Assembly: GCA_036374835.1 (NCBI GenBank)
Contig: DASUTB010000037.1
Coordinates: 1 to 64,000, forward strand
DNA from: DASUTB01 sp036374835
GTDB lineage: Bacteria; Actinomycetota; Actinomycetes; Jiangellales; Jiangellaceae
DNA length: 64,000 nt
Direction of reading: 5' to 3'
Positions 33,931-43,156 of this stretch are shown here, piece by piece. Position numbers and translations under genes: made by a program. The notes beneath the pieces are model-generated. The model had not been told where the DNA came from, searched no databases, and was given only the letters and a program-made list of their open reading frames with translations. Within the stretch, counting starts at the first letter, position 1. Every line of letters begins with the position of its first letter.

Positions 33931-35133
33931 TTAGGTGGTGATGGCGACGATGGACGCCAGAGGTGTTTCAAGGCGGTGCGGCCCGGGAGCGGCGGGGAAC
34001 CGGACGAGATCACCATGGACAAGTCGGCGCCGCCCTTCGGTATCGAGCAGTACGGTGCCGTCCGCGCCGACCGCGACGAACTCGTCGTCCACCCGCAGTA
34101 GCAGCGGAGCGTCCACCGAGACGGCCAATGCGGTGCGGCCGGCGCGCAGCGCGTCCAGGATGGCCGCCGGCTCGGTCGACTCGGCGGCCACCCAGGTCAC
34201 GGGCCGGCCCAGTGCCGGGCCGTGCGGGTCGAACCGGTGAAAGTCGCTACCGCCGATCGGCAGGGTATCCAGCCCCCAGGCCGTCCACCACGCGAGCGGA
34301 CCGGTCCACGTCCGGTCGGTCCACGATGAGTGCCAGATCTCGGCCAGCGGTGGCCGATCGTTCAGCGGGTGGTGCCACGAGCAGTCGGCCGCGAGCGGAT
34401 GGTTGATCGACAACAACCCGCCGCGGTCGCGTACGGCCGTTACCCACGTCGACGGCGGTCGGCGGAAGTCGACGTGGCCGATGTCGCCGAACGCATTGGC
34501 GTGCCCGCGGTCGGTCGTCACCTCCTGTCCTGGCAGCAGTGTCACGCCGTACTGCGCGGACCAGCGGGGGAGAAGCGGGTGGTGGCTCACCGTGTTGTGA
34601 TCGGTGATCGCCAGGACGTCCAGCCCATCCTGGACCGCCTTTGCCGCCAGCTCGGCGGTACCCAGCTCGCCGTCCGAGTGCAAGGTGTGCGCGTGGAAGT
34701 CGCAGGCCAGCCAGCTCAGTCCGTCCTCAGCGGGGAGGCCGCGGCGGGGTGGGCGCGACGGCACCGGGGGAGCGGACGGCTCGGTCTCGGGCGGCCCGGA
34801 GGCCGGGACGTCGACCTCGACGGTGACGGTCAGGCCTTCGGCCGGAATCCGGTGCAGGCCGAGCAGCACCGCCCACTCGCCGGGCTCGATACCGGGCAGG
34901 TAACCGGGCGTAGCCGCCTCGGGCGTGATGGCGTACCGGCTCCGCGCTCCACCCGACCAGCCGCGGAAGCCATCGGGCCCGACGCACCCCAGGTCGACGA
35001 CCCCGGCCGCGTGGTCGTACGTCAGCCGCGCCTCCAGCGACGCGGCGCCGGCAGGGACCTCGAACGGCACCCCCAGGTACGGCGATGCCGCTCGGTCGTC
35101 CGGCGTAAGTTGTCGCTCAACTCTCATGATCAT
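33931..35133 (-). CDS. CehA/McbA-family PHP-domain metallohydrolase
   Basis: A 400-residue protein. A beta-rich N-terminal domain (residues 1-140) precedes a PHP domain with metal motifs DFHAHTLHSDG, LAITDHNTVSHH, a GQEVTTDRGHAN segment, SINHPLAADC and IGGSDFHRF. PHP phosphoesterases cut phosphodiesters or phosphomonoesters; the CehA/McbA group also includes carbaryl esterases. No signal peptide, so it is cytoplasmic. Starts at ATG 35133 or 35127. It lies 52 nt after the importer ATPase and is probably the last gene of that operon, suggesting the imported substrate carries a phosphodiester or ester. Confidence 0.78.
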   Translation of the reverse strand: MIMRVERQLTPDDRAASPYLGVPFEVPAGAASLEARLTYDHAAGVVDLGCVGPDGFRGWSGGARSRYAITPEAATPGYLPGIEPGEWAVLLGLHRIPAEGLTVTVEVDVPASGPPETEPSAPPVPSRPPRRGLPAEDGLSWLACDFHAHTLHSDGELGTAELAAKAVQDGLDVLAITDHNTVSHHPLLPRWSAQYGVTLLPGQEVTTDRGHANAFGDIGHVDFRRPPSTWVTAVRDRGGLLSINHPLAADCSWHHPLNDRPPLAEIWHSSWTDRTWTGPLAWWTAWGLDTLPIGGSDFHRFDPHGPALGRPVTWVAAESTEPAAILDALRAGRTALAVSVDAPLLLRVDDEFVAVGADGTVLLDTEGRRRLVHGDLVRFPAAPGPHRLETPLASIVAITT

Positions 35134-35185
35134 GAAGCCAAACTGGTCGAGAATGCACGGTTCAGATTCACGATATGGATCATGA

Positions 35186-36292
35186 TCATGCGGGGCTGAC
35201 CGCGGGGTCCTTCGCGGCAGCGCCGATGAGCTGTTCGGACTCGGCGTCGAACAGCAGGGTGCGCTCCGGCTTGGCCACTACCCAACCTTCGGTGCCGGGC
35301 GCCGGCTCGTCGTCCTCGTCCACGATGAACTGGACGAAGGTTTCGCCGACCTCCAACGACACGAGTACCGAGGCGCCGAGGTTCTCGGTCACGGTGACGG
35401 TGCCCTTGATGCCGCCGTCGACCTGTTCGGGCGACCACCGCAGGTACTCCGGCCGGGCGCCCCATACGACGTCCTGCCCTTCCCGGACGGATCCGACCGA
35501 GGAGGTGGGTAGCGGAACGCTGGCGCCGGCCACCGATACCGCGTCACCCCGGACCACACCGGGGCGCAGGTTCATCGGAGTCGACCCGATGAAGCTGGCC
35601 ACGAACGTGCTGGCCGGGCTGGTGAACACGTCGCGCGGGCTGCCGATCTGAAGGATCTTTCCGTCCCGCATGACGGCGAGACGGTCCGCGAGCGCCAGCG
35701 CCTCGGCTTGGTCGTGCGTGACGAACACCGTGGTGATGCCGAGCTCGCGCTGCAACCGCTTGAGGAATGTGCGCGCCTCGAGCCGTAGCCGGGCGTCCAG
35801 GTTCGACAGCGGCTCGTCGAACAGGAAGACCGTCGGGTTGCTGGCGACCGCGCGGGCCAGCGCCACTCGCTGCTGCTGGCCGCCGGAGAGCTGGCCCGGG
35901 CGGCGATCCATCAACCCGTCCAAAGCGAGCCCTTCGCCGACGTCCTCGGCCTTTGCGTACCGGTCCCGGCGCGTCACCTTCTGGATCTTCAGCGGGTAGG
36001 AGATGTTCTCGGCGACGTTCATGTGCGGGAAGAGCGCATAATCCTGGAAGACCATCGCCACCCGCCGCTCGCCCGGTGGAAGATCGGTGACGTCGCGCTC
36101 GCCGATCGACAGCCGTCCCTCGGAGGCAGATTCCAGCCCGGCGATCGTGCGCAGCAGCGTGGTCTTTCCGCAGCCGGACGGGCCGAGCAGCGCGAAGAAC
36201 TCGCCGTCCTCGATCGTCATCGACAGCCCGTCCACCGCGCGCACACCGCCGGGAAACTCCTTGACCAGCTCATTCATCGTGATTGCGGCCAT
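35186..36292 (-). CDS. Carbohydrate ABC transporter ATP-binding protein (UgpC/MsmK type)
   Basis: A 368-residue ATPase. Walker A is LLGPSGCGKTTLL, the Q-loop is VFQDYALFPHMNV, the signature is LSGGQQQRVALARA, Walker B is VFLFDEPLSNLDA, and the H-loop is FVTHDQAEALAL. The C-terminal 130 residues form the TOBE/MalK regulatory domain. It energises the two permeases encoded just upstream; its ATG shares one base with the preceding stop codon. UgpC/MalK-type ATPases serve di- and oligosaccharide or glycerophosphodiester importers. Confidence 0.93.
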   Translation of the reverse strand: MAAITMNELVKEFPGGVRAVDGLSMTIEDGEFFALLGPSGCGKTTLLRTIAGLESASEGRLSIGERDVTDLPPGERRVAMVFQDYALFPHMNVAENISYPLKIQKVTRRDRYAKAEDVGEGLALDGLMDRRPGQLSGGQQQRVALARAVASNPTVFLFDEPLSNLDARLRLEARTFLKRLQRELGITTVFVTHDQAEALALADRLAVMRDGKILQIGSPRDVFTSPASTFVASFIGSTPMNLRPGVVRGDAVSVAGASVPLPTSSVGSVREGQDVVWGARPEYLRWSPEQVDGGIKGTVTVTENLGASVLVSLEVGETFVQFIVDEDDEPAPGTEGWVVAKPERTLLFDAESEQLIGAAAKDPAVSPA

Positions 36293-37164
36293 CAGCTCTT
36301 GATACCTCCGTAGAAGCGGAACCCGTACCGCCGGCTGACGAACAGATACAACAGCACGACCGGGATCGAGAACAGCAGCGAGAACGCGGAGATCAGCGCC
36401 AGGTTGGGCTGCCCGCCTTCGGTGTAGAACGTGAACATGATGACCGCCGCGGGGAAGTTCTCCGGCGAGCGCAGCAGGATGAACGGCACGAGGAAGTTGC
36501 CCCAGACCTGCACGACGCTCCAGACCGCGATGGTGGCAAGGCCCGGGCGGGCGATGGGCACGACCACGTGCCGGAGGATCTGCAACGGGGAGGCGCCGTA
36601 TACGCGGGCGGACTCCTCGTAGGACTTCGGGGTGTTGTCCATGAAGTCCTTCAAGATGAAGATCGCCGCCGGCAGCAGCCCACCTGCCATCACCAGGACG
36701 ACCGCCAGGTGAGTGTCGATCAGTCGCAGCTCGGTGATCAGCACGAACGTCGGCACCATGGCAGCGGTGCCGGTGACGATCGACGACAGCAGGAGCAGCA
36801 TGTAGAGCAAGGTGTCGCGCCCCGGGATCCGCACGCGGGACAGGGCATACGAGGCGAGTGCGGCCAGGATCAGCACGAGGGCCATGGTGCCAAGTGAGAT
36901 GATCAGCGAGTTGCCCAGCGAGCGCAGCGCGTACGGGTTGTCCAGCAGCGTCTCGAAGTTGCGCAGCGTGAACGACGGAAACGACAGCCGCAACGCGGGC
37001 GCACGGTCGAACGGCGCGGTGACCAGCCAGAGCACCGGTAGCGCGAAGAACACGATGACGAAGCCGAGAAACACGTAGCGGCCGATCCGGCCGAGTGCCG
37101 CTCGGGCGAACGCCATGCTCTCCGCGCGGGGGTGCGTCGAGGCTTGCTCGATGGTCGTGGTCAT
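36292..37164 (-). CDS. Carbohydrate ABC transporter permease (MalG/UgpE type)
   Basis: A 290-residue inner-membrane permease with six hydrophobic segments (for example YVFLGFVIVFFALPVLWLV and LALISAFSLLFSIPVVLLYL). The EAA loop reads YEESARVYGASPLQILRHVVVP, which docks onto the ATPase. The ATG at 37164 overlaps the stop of the upstream permease (ATGA). It forms the translocation pore with its partner. Confidence 0.92.
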   Translation of the reverse strand: MTTTIEQASTHPRAESMAFARAALGRIGRYVFLGFVIVFFALPVLWLVTAPFDRAPALRLSFPSFTLRNFETLLDNPYALRSLGNSLIISLGTMALVLILAALASYALSRVRIPGRDTLLYMLLLLSSIVTGTAAMVPTFVLITELRLIDTHLAVVLVMAGGLLPAAIFILKDFMDNTPKSYEESARVYGASPLQILRHVVVPIARPGLATIAVWSVVQVWGNFLVPFILLRSPENFPAAVIMFTFYTEGGQPNLALISAFSLLFSIPVVLLYLFVSRRYGFRFYGGIKS

Positions 37165-38111
37165 GTCCGGCGCTCCCTGAGCACGCGCAGGTAGACCAGC
37201 GCGATCACGAGGTTGATCAGAATCATGATGAGCGAAAACGCGGCGCCCTTGCCCAGCTCTCCGGCTTGCAGGGCGAGCCGGTAGATGAACACCGGCAGGA
37301 TCTCGGTCTGCTGGTTCGGCCCGCCCGCGGTGAGCAGGAACGGCGTGAACACGTTGAACGTCCACAGCGTGACCAGCAACATCACGGTAAGCACGTGGCC
37401 GCGGATGTTCGGGAACACGACGTCGCGCAGGGTGGCCCACGTGCCGGCACCGACCATCCGGGCGGTCTCGAGCTGGGACGGTGGGATCGACGCCAGCGCC
37501 GCGCCGAACAGCAGCATCGAGAACGCGGTGCCGTTGAAGATGTTGAACGCGATGATCGACTGCATCGGGTACTCGAGCAGCCAGGCCGTGCCCTCCGTGC
37601 CGAGGATCGTGTTGAGCGTGCCGCTGCGCCGGTCGAGCAGCGCCAGCCAGAGCCACGCGATGACCGACGCGGGCAGGATCCAGGCAATCAGGACGAGCAT
37701 CTCGACCGCCGGCCGGATCCGCTTGGAGCTGAGGCGGAGTACCCAGGCGATGGTGAAGCCGATCACCATCTGGCCGGCGATGGCCGAGAAGAACACGAAG
37801 ATGACCGTGAGGTACAGCGAGTTGAGGAACCGGTCGTCGGTCAGCGCGTCGAGGTAGTTGTCGAGGCCGACGAACTCCGGATCGGCCGCGGCCGCACCGG
37901 TGAGCCGCCAGTTCGTCACGCCGAGGTAGAGGGTCCACAGCGCCGGGAAGACCAGGAATATCCCGATCATGACCAGCGCCGGCGCCACGAAGGCGCTGGC
38001 GCGCGAGCGGCCGAGGCCGGCGGCGTCGTCGGCCGTACCGCGCCGCCGCAGGGGCCCACCCGGCGAGGTGGGCCCCTGCGGTTGGAGCTCAGTTGGCGAC
38101 GTTGTCGGCAC
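37161..38111 (-). CDS. Carbohydrate ABC transporter permease (MalF/UgpA type)
   Basis: About 316 residues with six transmembrane segments (APALVMIGIFLVFPALWTLY and VFFSAIAGQMVIGFTIAWVL are the first two) and the EAA loop LETARMVGAGTWATLRDVVFP. The start is uncertain. The GTG at 38111 has a fair site (GAAGGG) and overlaps the end of the binding-protein gene by 23 nt; the frame opens at an ATG at 38153. Either start makes a strong 13-bp hairpin part of the coding sequence. A GTG just before the first membrane segment would avoid it but removes the normal cytoplasmic leader. Confidence 0.88.
   Translation of the reverse strand: MPTTSPTELQPQGPTSPGGPLRRRGTADDAAGLGRSRASAFVAPALVMIGIFLVFPALWTLYLGVTNWRLTGAAAADPEFVGLDNYLDALTDDRFLNSLYLTVIFVFFSAIAGQMVIGFTIAWVLRLSSKRIRPAVEMLVLIAWILPASVIAWLWLALLDRRSGTLNTILGTEGTAWLLEYPMQSIIAFNIFNGTAFSMLLFGAALASIPPSQLETARMVGAGTWATLRDVVFPNIRGHVLTVMLLVTLWTFNVFTPFLLTAGGPNQQTEILPVFIYRLALQAGELGKGAAFSLIMILINLVIALVYLRVLRERRT
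38048..38079 (-). promoter_or_regulatory. Strong hairpin at the binding-protein/permease junction
   Basis: Perfect 13-bp stem GCAGGGGCCCACC / GGTGGGCCCCTGC with a 6-nt loop, 10 nt after the stop of the substrate-binding protein gene. There is no U-tract. Such hairpins commonly stabilise binding-protein mRNA or cause partial termination, so that more binding protein than permease is made. Confidence 0.6.
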
Positions 38112-39522
38112 CAACGATCCCTTCGAGTGTCGCCTGGTAGTCCGCGGCGGCATCAGCGGCGGTGGTGCCGTCCGCCGCTGCGGCGGTCGCCTCCTGGAGT
38201 GCCACGGATACCTGCGGGTACGTCTCGAACCCAGGCCGGTAGAAGGTGATCGGCAGCACCTCTTCGGCGATGTAACTGATCAACGGGTCGTCGATCAGCT
38301 GGGCGTTGACGTCGTCGCGCGCGGTGATTCGCGGCTGCTCCGCGTGCCGCTCGAGCAACGCCTCCTCGGACTCCATGAAGGTCAGCAACTCCCATGCCAG
38401 CTCGGGGTGCTCCGTGTTCGGGTTCAACACGGTACCGCCACCACCGGACATGCTCACGAAGTCCTGCCCGTCGACGCCCGCTCCGGGTTCGATGGCCGGG
38501 ATCTTCGCCCAACCGATGACCTCGTCGCGGTTCTCCATCGGTGCGAGGTCGGAGTCCGGGCTGATCACCGAGCGCCACAGGTAGTCACCCTCGAGCAGCA
38601 TGCCGATCTGGCCCTCGGAGAACTGCAGGAACGAGTTGTCGCGCCCGGCGGCCTCCTGCTGGAGCAGTGGGTCGCCCAAACCTTCCTCGACGTAGATCGT
38701 GTAGTACAGGTCGAGCACCTGCTGGACCGGCTCCGATGCGCCTTGCCATCCGGAGTCCTCTTCCCAGATGCGCGCGCCCGCGCCGGCCAGCATGGGCAGG
38801 ACGCCCTGCATGGTGGTCGCCTCACCCATCGGCGTGCCGGCGTTGAGCTGGATCGGGATGACGCCGTCCAGCTCGGCCAGCGCCCGTCCCGCGTCAAGGA
38901 GCTCCTCCCAGCTCGTCGGCTGCCAATCTTCGGGCAGTCCGGCCTGGGCGAACAGCTCCTTGTTGAAGTAGATGACCCGGCCGTCCGTGCCACCCGGAAT
39001 GCCGTACCGCTCGCCGTTGAACGACATGTTCTGCTGGACCGCTTCGTTGATCTGCGACCAGCCGTCCCAGTCGTCAACACCGTCGTAGATCTGGTTCAGC
39101 GGCTGGATGTAGCCCGCTTCGGCGAACTCGCCGACCCAGATGCCGTCGATGGCGAAGACATCGGCGCCGGCACCGGTCGACAGGTCGAGCGCGAGCGCCG
39201 TCTTGTAGTCCTCGTCGTCCGCGCCGCTGCCCTCGAAGTTCACCGTGACGTCGACGCCTTCTTCGGCCATCCTGGATTCGAACTCCGGGATGATCCAGTC
39301 CTCGATGAACTCGGCTTCCTCGGTGCTCTTGCCACCGCGGATCGAGTTCTTCGAGATCGTTAGAGTCGCCGCCTCGGCCGGTTCGTCCTCGCCGTCATCC
39401 GGCTCTTCCTGGTCGTCGGCTCCCTCGTCGGCGGGAGCTTCGTCATCATCGCCGCATGCCGTCACGACAAGCAGTGGCGCGAGCACCGCTGCTGCGAGGG
39501 CACGGGATCGGAAAGTTCTCAT
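38089..39522 (-). CDS. Lipoprotein extracellular solute-binding protein of carbohydrate ABC importer
   Basis: A 477-residue lipoprotein. The signal peptide ends in lipobox LLVVTAC with Cys23 as the lipidated residue, followed by a very acidic linker (EDEPAEAA). The rest is an extracellular-binding-protein family 1 fold (SGADDEDYKTALALDLS, GGTDGRVIYFNKELFAQAGL, GEGQIGMLLEG-like LQFSEGQIGMLLEGDYLW). It captures the substrate outside the membrane and delivers it to the permeases. GGAGGAAAC precedes the ATG at 39522. It is the first gene of the importer operon. Confidence 0.92.
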   Translation of the reverse strand: MRTFRSRALAAAVLAPLLVVTACGDDDEAPADEGADDQEEPDDGEDEPAEAATLTISKNSIRGGKSTEEAEFIEDWIIPEFESRMAEEGVDVTVNFEGSGADDEDYKTALALDLSTGAGADVFAIDGIWVGEFAEAGYIQPLNQIYDGVDDWDGWSQINEAVQQNMSFNGERYGIPGGTDGRVIYFNKELFAQAGLPEDWQPTSWEELLDAGRALAELDGVIPIQLNAGTPMGEATTMQGVLPMLAGAGARIWEEDSGWQGASEPVQQVLDLYYTIYVEEGLGDPLLQQEAAGRDNSFLQFSEGQIGMLLEGDYLWRSVISPDSDLAPMENRDEVIGWAKIPAIEPGAGVDGQDFVSMSGGGGTVLNPNTEHPELAWELLTFMESEEALLERHAEQPRITARDDVNAQLIDDPLISYIAEEVLPITFYRPGFETYPQVSVALQEATAAAADGTTAADAAADYQATLEGIVGADNVAN

Positions 39523-39579
39523 GTGTTTCCTCCATCCATCCTCGGACGGGGCCTGTACCCGTCATACGGCTGTCAGAAT

Positions 39580-39607
39580 GTCATGACTTATTAACGTTGA
39601 CTAGACC
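39580..39607. promoter_or_regulatory. AT-rich patch with candidate operators upstream of the importer operon
   Basis: Within a GC-rich background this patch is AT-rich and holds GTCATGAC (39580-39587, palindromic) and TTGACTAGACC (39597-39607), which resembles HutC-type GTC-TA-GAC operators. It lies 58-85 bp upstream of the binding-protein gene, in the spacer after iolA. Confidence 0.35.
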
Positions 39608-39648
39608 CCAGCGGAACAGTGACCAAACTGGAACCGACGTCTTTGCGG

Positions 39649-41130
39649 TCAGAAGTGATAGCTCGCCCCGAGATGTTCGGCATGCGGCCATCGGGCCGTG
39701 ACGACCTTGCCACGGGTGTAGAAGGCGACGCCCTCGGGGCCGTGCACGTGCGTGTCGCCGAACAGCGAGTCTTTCCACCCGCCGAACGAGTAGTACGCCA
39801 TCGGCACCGGTATCGGGACGTTGATGCCGACCATGCCGACGTGCACACCGCGCTGGAAGCGCCGGGCCGCCGCGCCGCTCGAGGTGAAGATCGCGGTGCC
39901 GTTGCCGTACGGGTTTGCGTTGATCAGGGCGATCGCGTCGTCGACCGTGCCGGTCCGGATCACCGACAGCACCGGGCCGAAGACCTCCGTGCGGTAGACG
40001 TCCATCTGCGGCGTGACGCGGTCGATGACCGTGGGTCCCACCCAGAAGCCCTTCTCGTGCCCGGTGACGGTGTGGCCGCGACCGTCGAGCGCCAGCGTCG
40101 CGCCCTGGTCGGCGCCGGAACCGATCAGGTCGGCGATGCGGTCGCGGGCTTGGGCGGTGATCACCGGACCCATCTCGCTGTCCGTGTTCCGCCCCGGGCC
40201 GACCCGGACTCTGCGCGCCTTGGCGCGGACTGCTTCGACCAGGCCGTCCCCGACGTCCCCGACGGTGACCGTCGCCGAGATCGCCATGCAGCGCTCGCCC
40301 GCCGAGCCGAACGCGGCGGCGACCAGGTGGTCGGACGCGAAGTCCAGATCAGCGTCCGGCAGCACGACGGCGTGGTTCTTGGCGCCGCCGAGCGCCTGAA
40401 CCCGTTTGCCGTTCTGGCTGGCACGGCGATGGATGTGGCGGGCGATCGGCGTGGAGCCGACGAACGACACGGCCGCAATTCCGGGATGGTCGAGGATGGC
40501 GTCCACCGCCTCGGCGTCTCCGTGCACCACGTTGAAGACGCCGTCGGGCAACCCGGCCTCCGTCCACAGCTCGGCCACCAGCATCGACGCCGTCGGGTCG
40601 CGTTCGCTCGGCTTGAGCACGAATGTGTTGCCGCAGGCGATCGCCACCGGATGCATCCACATCGGAACCATCACGGGGAAGTTGAACGGCGTGATTCCGG
40701 CGACGACCCCTAACGGCTCGCGGAAACTGAACATGTCGACGCCGGTGGACACCTGGTCCGAGTAGTCGCCCTTGAGCAACTGGGGTATGCCGCAGGCGAA
40801 CTCGACGACCTCCAGGCCCCGCCGGACCTCGCCGAGCGCGTCGGCGATGACCTTGCCGTGCTCGTCCGCAATGATCTCGGCGAGCCGTGTTGCGTTGTCG
40901 TCCACGAGCCGGCGGAACCGGAACAGGATCTTGGTCCGCTCGCTCAGCGATGTCTGCGACCACGTCTCGAAGGCCCTTTCGGCGGCGCCGACGGCGCGGT
41001 CGACGTCGGCGCGTCCGGCCAGGACGACCTCGGCCTGCTGTTCGCCGGTGGCCGGATTCCAGACCGGACCCGTCGTGTCGGAGGTGCCCGGCATGGCCCG
41101 GCCGGCGATCCAATGCTCGATCGTCCTCAT
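39649..41130 (-). CDS. iolA: Methylmalonate-semialdehyde dehydrogenase (inositol catabolism)
   Basis: A 493-residue CoA-acylating aldehyde dehydrogenase. Seen are ITPFNFPVMVPMWMHPVAIA, NVVHGDAEAVD, the catalytic Cys281 in SAGERCMAISATV, and the C-terminal SFGGWKDSLFGD. IolA/MmsA converts malonate semialdehyde to acetyl-CoA and CO2, the last step of inositol breakdown; a valine-pathway role is the alternative but context favours inositol. The ATG at 41130 overlaps the iolD stop (ATGA). Confidence 0.93.
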   Translation of the reverse strand: MRTIEHWIAGRAMPGTSDTTGPVWNPATGEQQAEVVLAGRADVDRAVGAAERAFETWSQTSLSERTKILFRFRRLVDDNATRLAEIIADEHGKVIADALGEVRRGLEVVEFACGIPQLLKGDYSDQVSTGVDMFSFREPLGVVAGITPFNFPVMVPMWMHPVAIACGNTFVLKPSERDPTASMLVAELWTEAGLPDGVFNVVHGDAEAVDAILDHPGIAAVSFVGSTPIARHIHRRASQNGKRVQALGGAKNHAVVLPDADLDFASDHLVAAAFGSAGERCMAISATVTVGDVGDGLVEAVRAKARRVRVGPGRNTDSEMGPVITAQARDRIADLIGSGADQGATLALDGRGHTVTGHEKGFWVGPTVIDRVTPQMDVYRTEVFGPVLSVIRTGTVDDAIALINANPYGNGTAIFTSSGAAARRFQRGVHVGMVGINVPIPVPMAYYSFGGWKDSLFGDTHVHGPEGVAFYTRGKVVTARWPHAEHLGASYHF

Positions 41131-43034
41131 GGAGTGTCCTCGTCGGTCGATGGCCGCAGGTAGTGCCGCTGCGTGATCTTGTGTTCGGCATAGGTCTTGC
41201 GGGCGGCGAGGGTCGTGTCCAGCTCGGCGACCTCGGCGACGGGCACGTCCCACCAGGACTCGCCGTCCGGGGCCGGTACCAGCGGGTCGGTCTCGACGTG
41301 GATAAGCACCGGTCCGGTGGCGTCCCTGGCCGTGTTCAGCGCATCGCGAAGGCCGTCGATGTTCTCGGCCCTGAGGACCCGCACGCCGAGACTCTCCGCA
41401 TTGAGCGCGAGGTCGACCGGGAGCACCTCACCGTCGAGCCGGCCGGTCTGCGGGTCGCGGGACCGGTACTGCGTGCCGAAGCGCTGCGCCCCGACCGACT
41501 CGGACAGCGATCCGATCGACTGGAAGCCGTGGTTCTGCACCAGTACCACGATGATCTTGATGTTCTCCTGCACCGCGGTGACCAGCTCCTGCGCCATCAT
41601 CAGGTAGGAGCCGTCGCCGACCAGTACGTAGATCTCCCGGTCCGGGCAGGCAAGCTTCGCACCGACACCGCCGGCGATCTCATAGCCCATGCACGAGTAG
41701 CCGTACTCGACGTGATAGCCCTTCGGGTCGCGCGTCCGCCACAGCTTGTGCAGGTCGCCGGGCATCGACCCGGCCGCACAGATGACCACGTCACGCGGCT
41801 CGGATGCCTCGTTGACCGCACCGATCACCTCGGACTGTGCCGGCAACGGGCGGTGCCCGAGGTGGTACGCGTGCTCGACGGTCCGGTCCCACTCCGCGGC
41901 GAGTCTTTGGACTTCGTCCCGGTACTCGGTGCCGGTGTTCCATCCGTCCAGTTCCCCGGCCAGCGCGGTCAGGGCTTCGCGGGCGTCGGCCACGAGCGGG
42001 ACGCCGGCGTGCTTGGCACTGTCGAAGCCGGTGATGTTGATGTTGACGAAGCGCACCTGCGGGTTCTGGAACGCCGTCCGGGACGCGGTGGTGAAGTCGC
42101 TGTAGCGGGTGCCGATTCCGATGACCACGTCCGCGTCGCGGGCGATCCGGTTGGCCGCCGTCGTTCCGGTGCTGCCGACCGCGCCGAGCGACCGCGGGTG
42201 GTCGTACCGGAGCGATCCCTTGCCGGCCTGAGTCTCACCGACCGGGATACCGGTGGCTTCGCAGAACGTGCGCAGCGCGTCGGTCGCCTCGCTGTAGATG
42301 ACGCCGCCACCGGCGACGATCACCGGGCGCTCGGCGGACCGGATCAGTGCGGCGGCATCGGCCAGCGCCGCCGGCGTGGGTACCGGCCGTGGAACGTGCC
42401 AGATCCGGCGCTGGAACAGCTCGGTGGGCCAGTCGTGCGCCTCGGCCTGGACGTCCTGGGGGAGCGCGATGGTGGCGGTGCCGGTCTCTGCCGGGTCGGT
42501 CAGCACGCGCATCGCTCCGAGCAGGGCCGACGGAAGCTGTTCCGGGCGCCACACCCGGTCGAAGAACCGGGAGACCGGCCGGAACGTGTCGTTGACCGAC
42601 ACGTCGAGGGCACGGGGGTCTTCGAGCTGTTGCAGCACCGGATCGGCGACGCGCGTAGCGAAGACGTCGCCGGGGAGCAGTAGAACGGGCAGCCGGTTGA
42701 TCGTGGCCAGCGCGGCGCCGGTGACCATGTTGGTCGAACCGGGCCCGATCGACGCGGTGCACACCATGGTCGCCAACCGGTTGTTCATCCGCGCGAACGC
42801 GCTGGCGGTGTGCACCATCGCCTGCTCGTTGCGGGCCTGCCGGTAGGTCAGCGCGCCCGGCGCGCTCAGCTCGGCCTCCAGCAGGGCCTGCCCGATGCCG
42901 GCCACATTGCCGTGGCCGAAGATTCCGAAGCATCCGGCGAAGAACTTGCGCTGCACGCCGTCCCGTTCGGTGAACTGCTGGGCGAGGAACCGCACCGCGG
43001 CCTGTCCAACGGTGAGCCGCAGCGTCTCCGACAT
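41127..43034 (-). CDS. iolD: 3D-(3,5/4)-trihydroxycyclohexane-1,2-dione hydrolase
   Basis: A 635-residue thiamine-diphosphate enzyme that opens the inositol ring-derived dione to 5-deoxy-glucuronate. The ThDP Glu lies in YRQARNEQAMVHTA, the central domain contains PVIVAGGGVIYSEA, and the ThDP/Mg motif is LVGDGSYLMMAQELV with Asn in VQNHGFQ. The ATG at 43034 is 6 nt after AAGGAG. A 122-nt gap to iolB holds a 90-bp palindrome, unusual in this otherwise overlapping operon. Confidence 0.95.
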   Translation of the reverse strand: MSETLRLTVGQAAVRFLAQQFTERDGVQRKFFAGCFGIFGHGNVAGIGQALLEAELSAPGALTYRQARNEQAMVHTASAFARMNNRLATMVCTASIGPGSTNMVTGAALATINRLPVLLLPGDVFATRVADPVLQQLEDPRALDVSVNDTFRPVSRFFDRVWRPEQLPSALLGAMRVLTDPAETGTATIALPQDVQAEAHDWPTELFQRRIWHVPRPVPTPAALADAAALIRSAERPVIVAGGGVIYSEATDALRTFCEATGIPVGETQAGKGSLRYDHPRSLGAVGSTGTTAANRIARDADVVIGIGTRYSDFTTASRTAFQNPQVRFVNINITGFDSAKHAGVPLVADAREALTALAGELDGWNTGTEYRDEVQRLAAEWDRTVEHAYHLGHRPLPAQSEVIGAVNEASEPRDVVICAAGSMPGDLHKLWRTRDPKGYHVEYGYSCMGYEIAGGVGAKLACPDREIYVLVGDGSYLMMAQELVTAVQENIKIIVVLVQNHGFQSIGSLSESVGAQRFGTQYRSRDPQTGRLDGEVLPVDLALNAESLGVRVLRAENIDGLRDALNTARDATGPVLIHVETDPLVPAPDGESWWDVPVAEVAELDTTLAARKTYAEHKITQRHYLRPSTDEDTP

Positions 43035-43054
43035 GTTCGCTCCTTCCCCCAATA

Positions 43055-43144
43055 CGAATGATCACGTTCGGCATGAGTGACGTAGCTTCACCATGCACGC
43101 ATGCCTGATGAAGCTACGTGACTCATGCCGAACGTGATCATTCG
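43055..43144. repeat. 90-bp near-perfect palindrome in the iolB-iolD gap (repeat copy 2)
   Basis: Two 36-nt arms (43055-43090 and 43109-43144) pair with one mismatch around an 18-nt loop. Each outer arm holds the core GATCACGTTCGGC / GCCGAACGTGATC. No U-tract follows. It would fold as a very stable hairpin in the iolB-iolD transcript. Confidence 0.85.
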
Positions 43145-43156
43145 TCAAGTGGGTGA

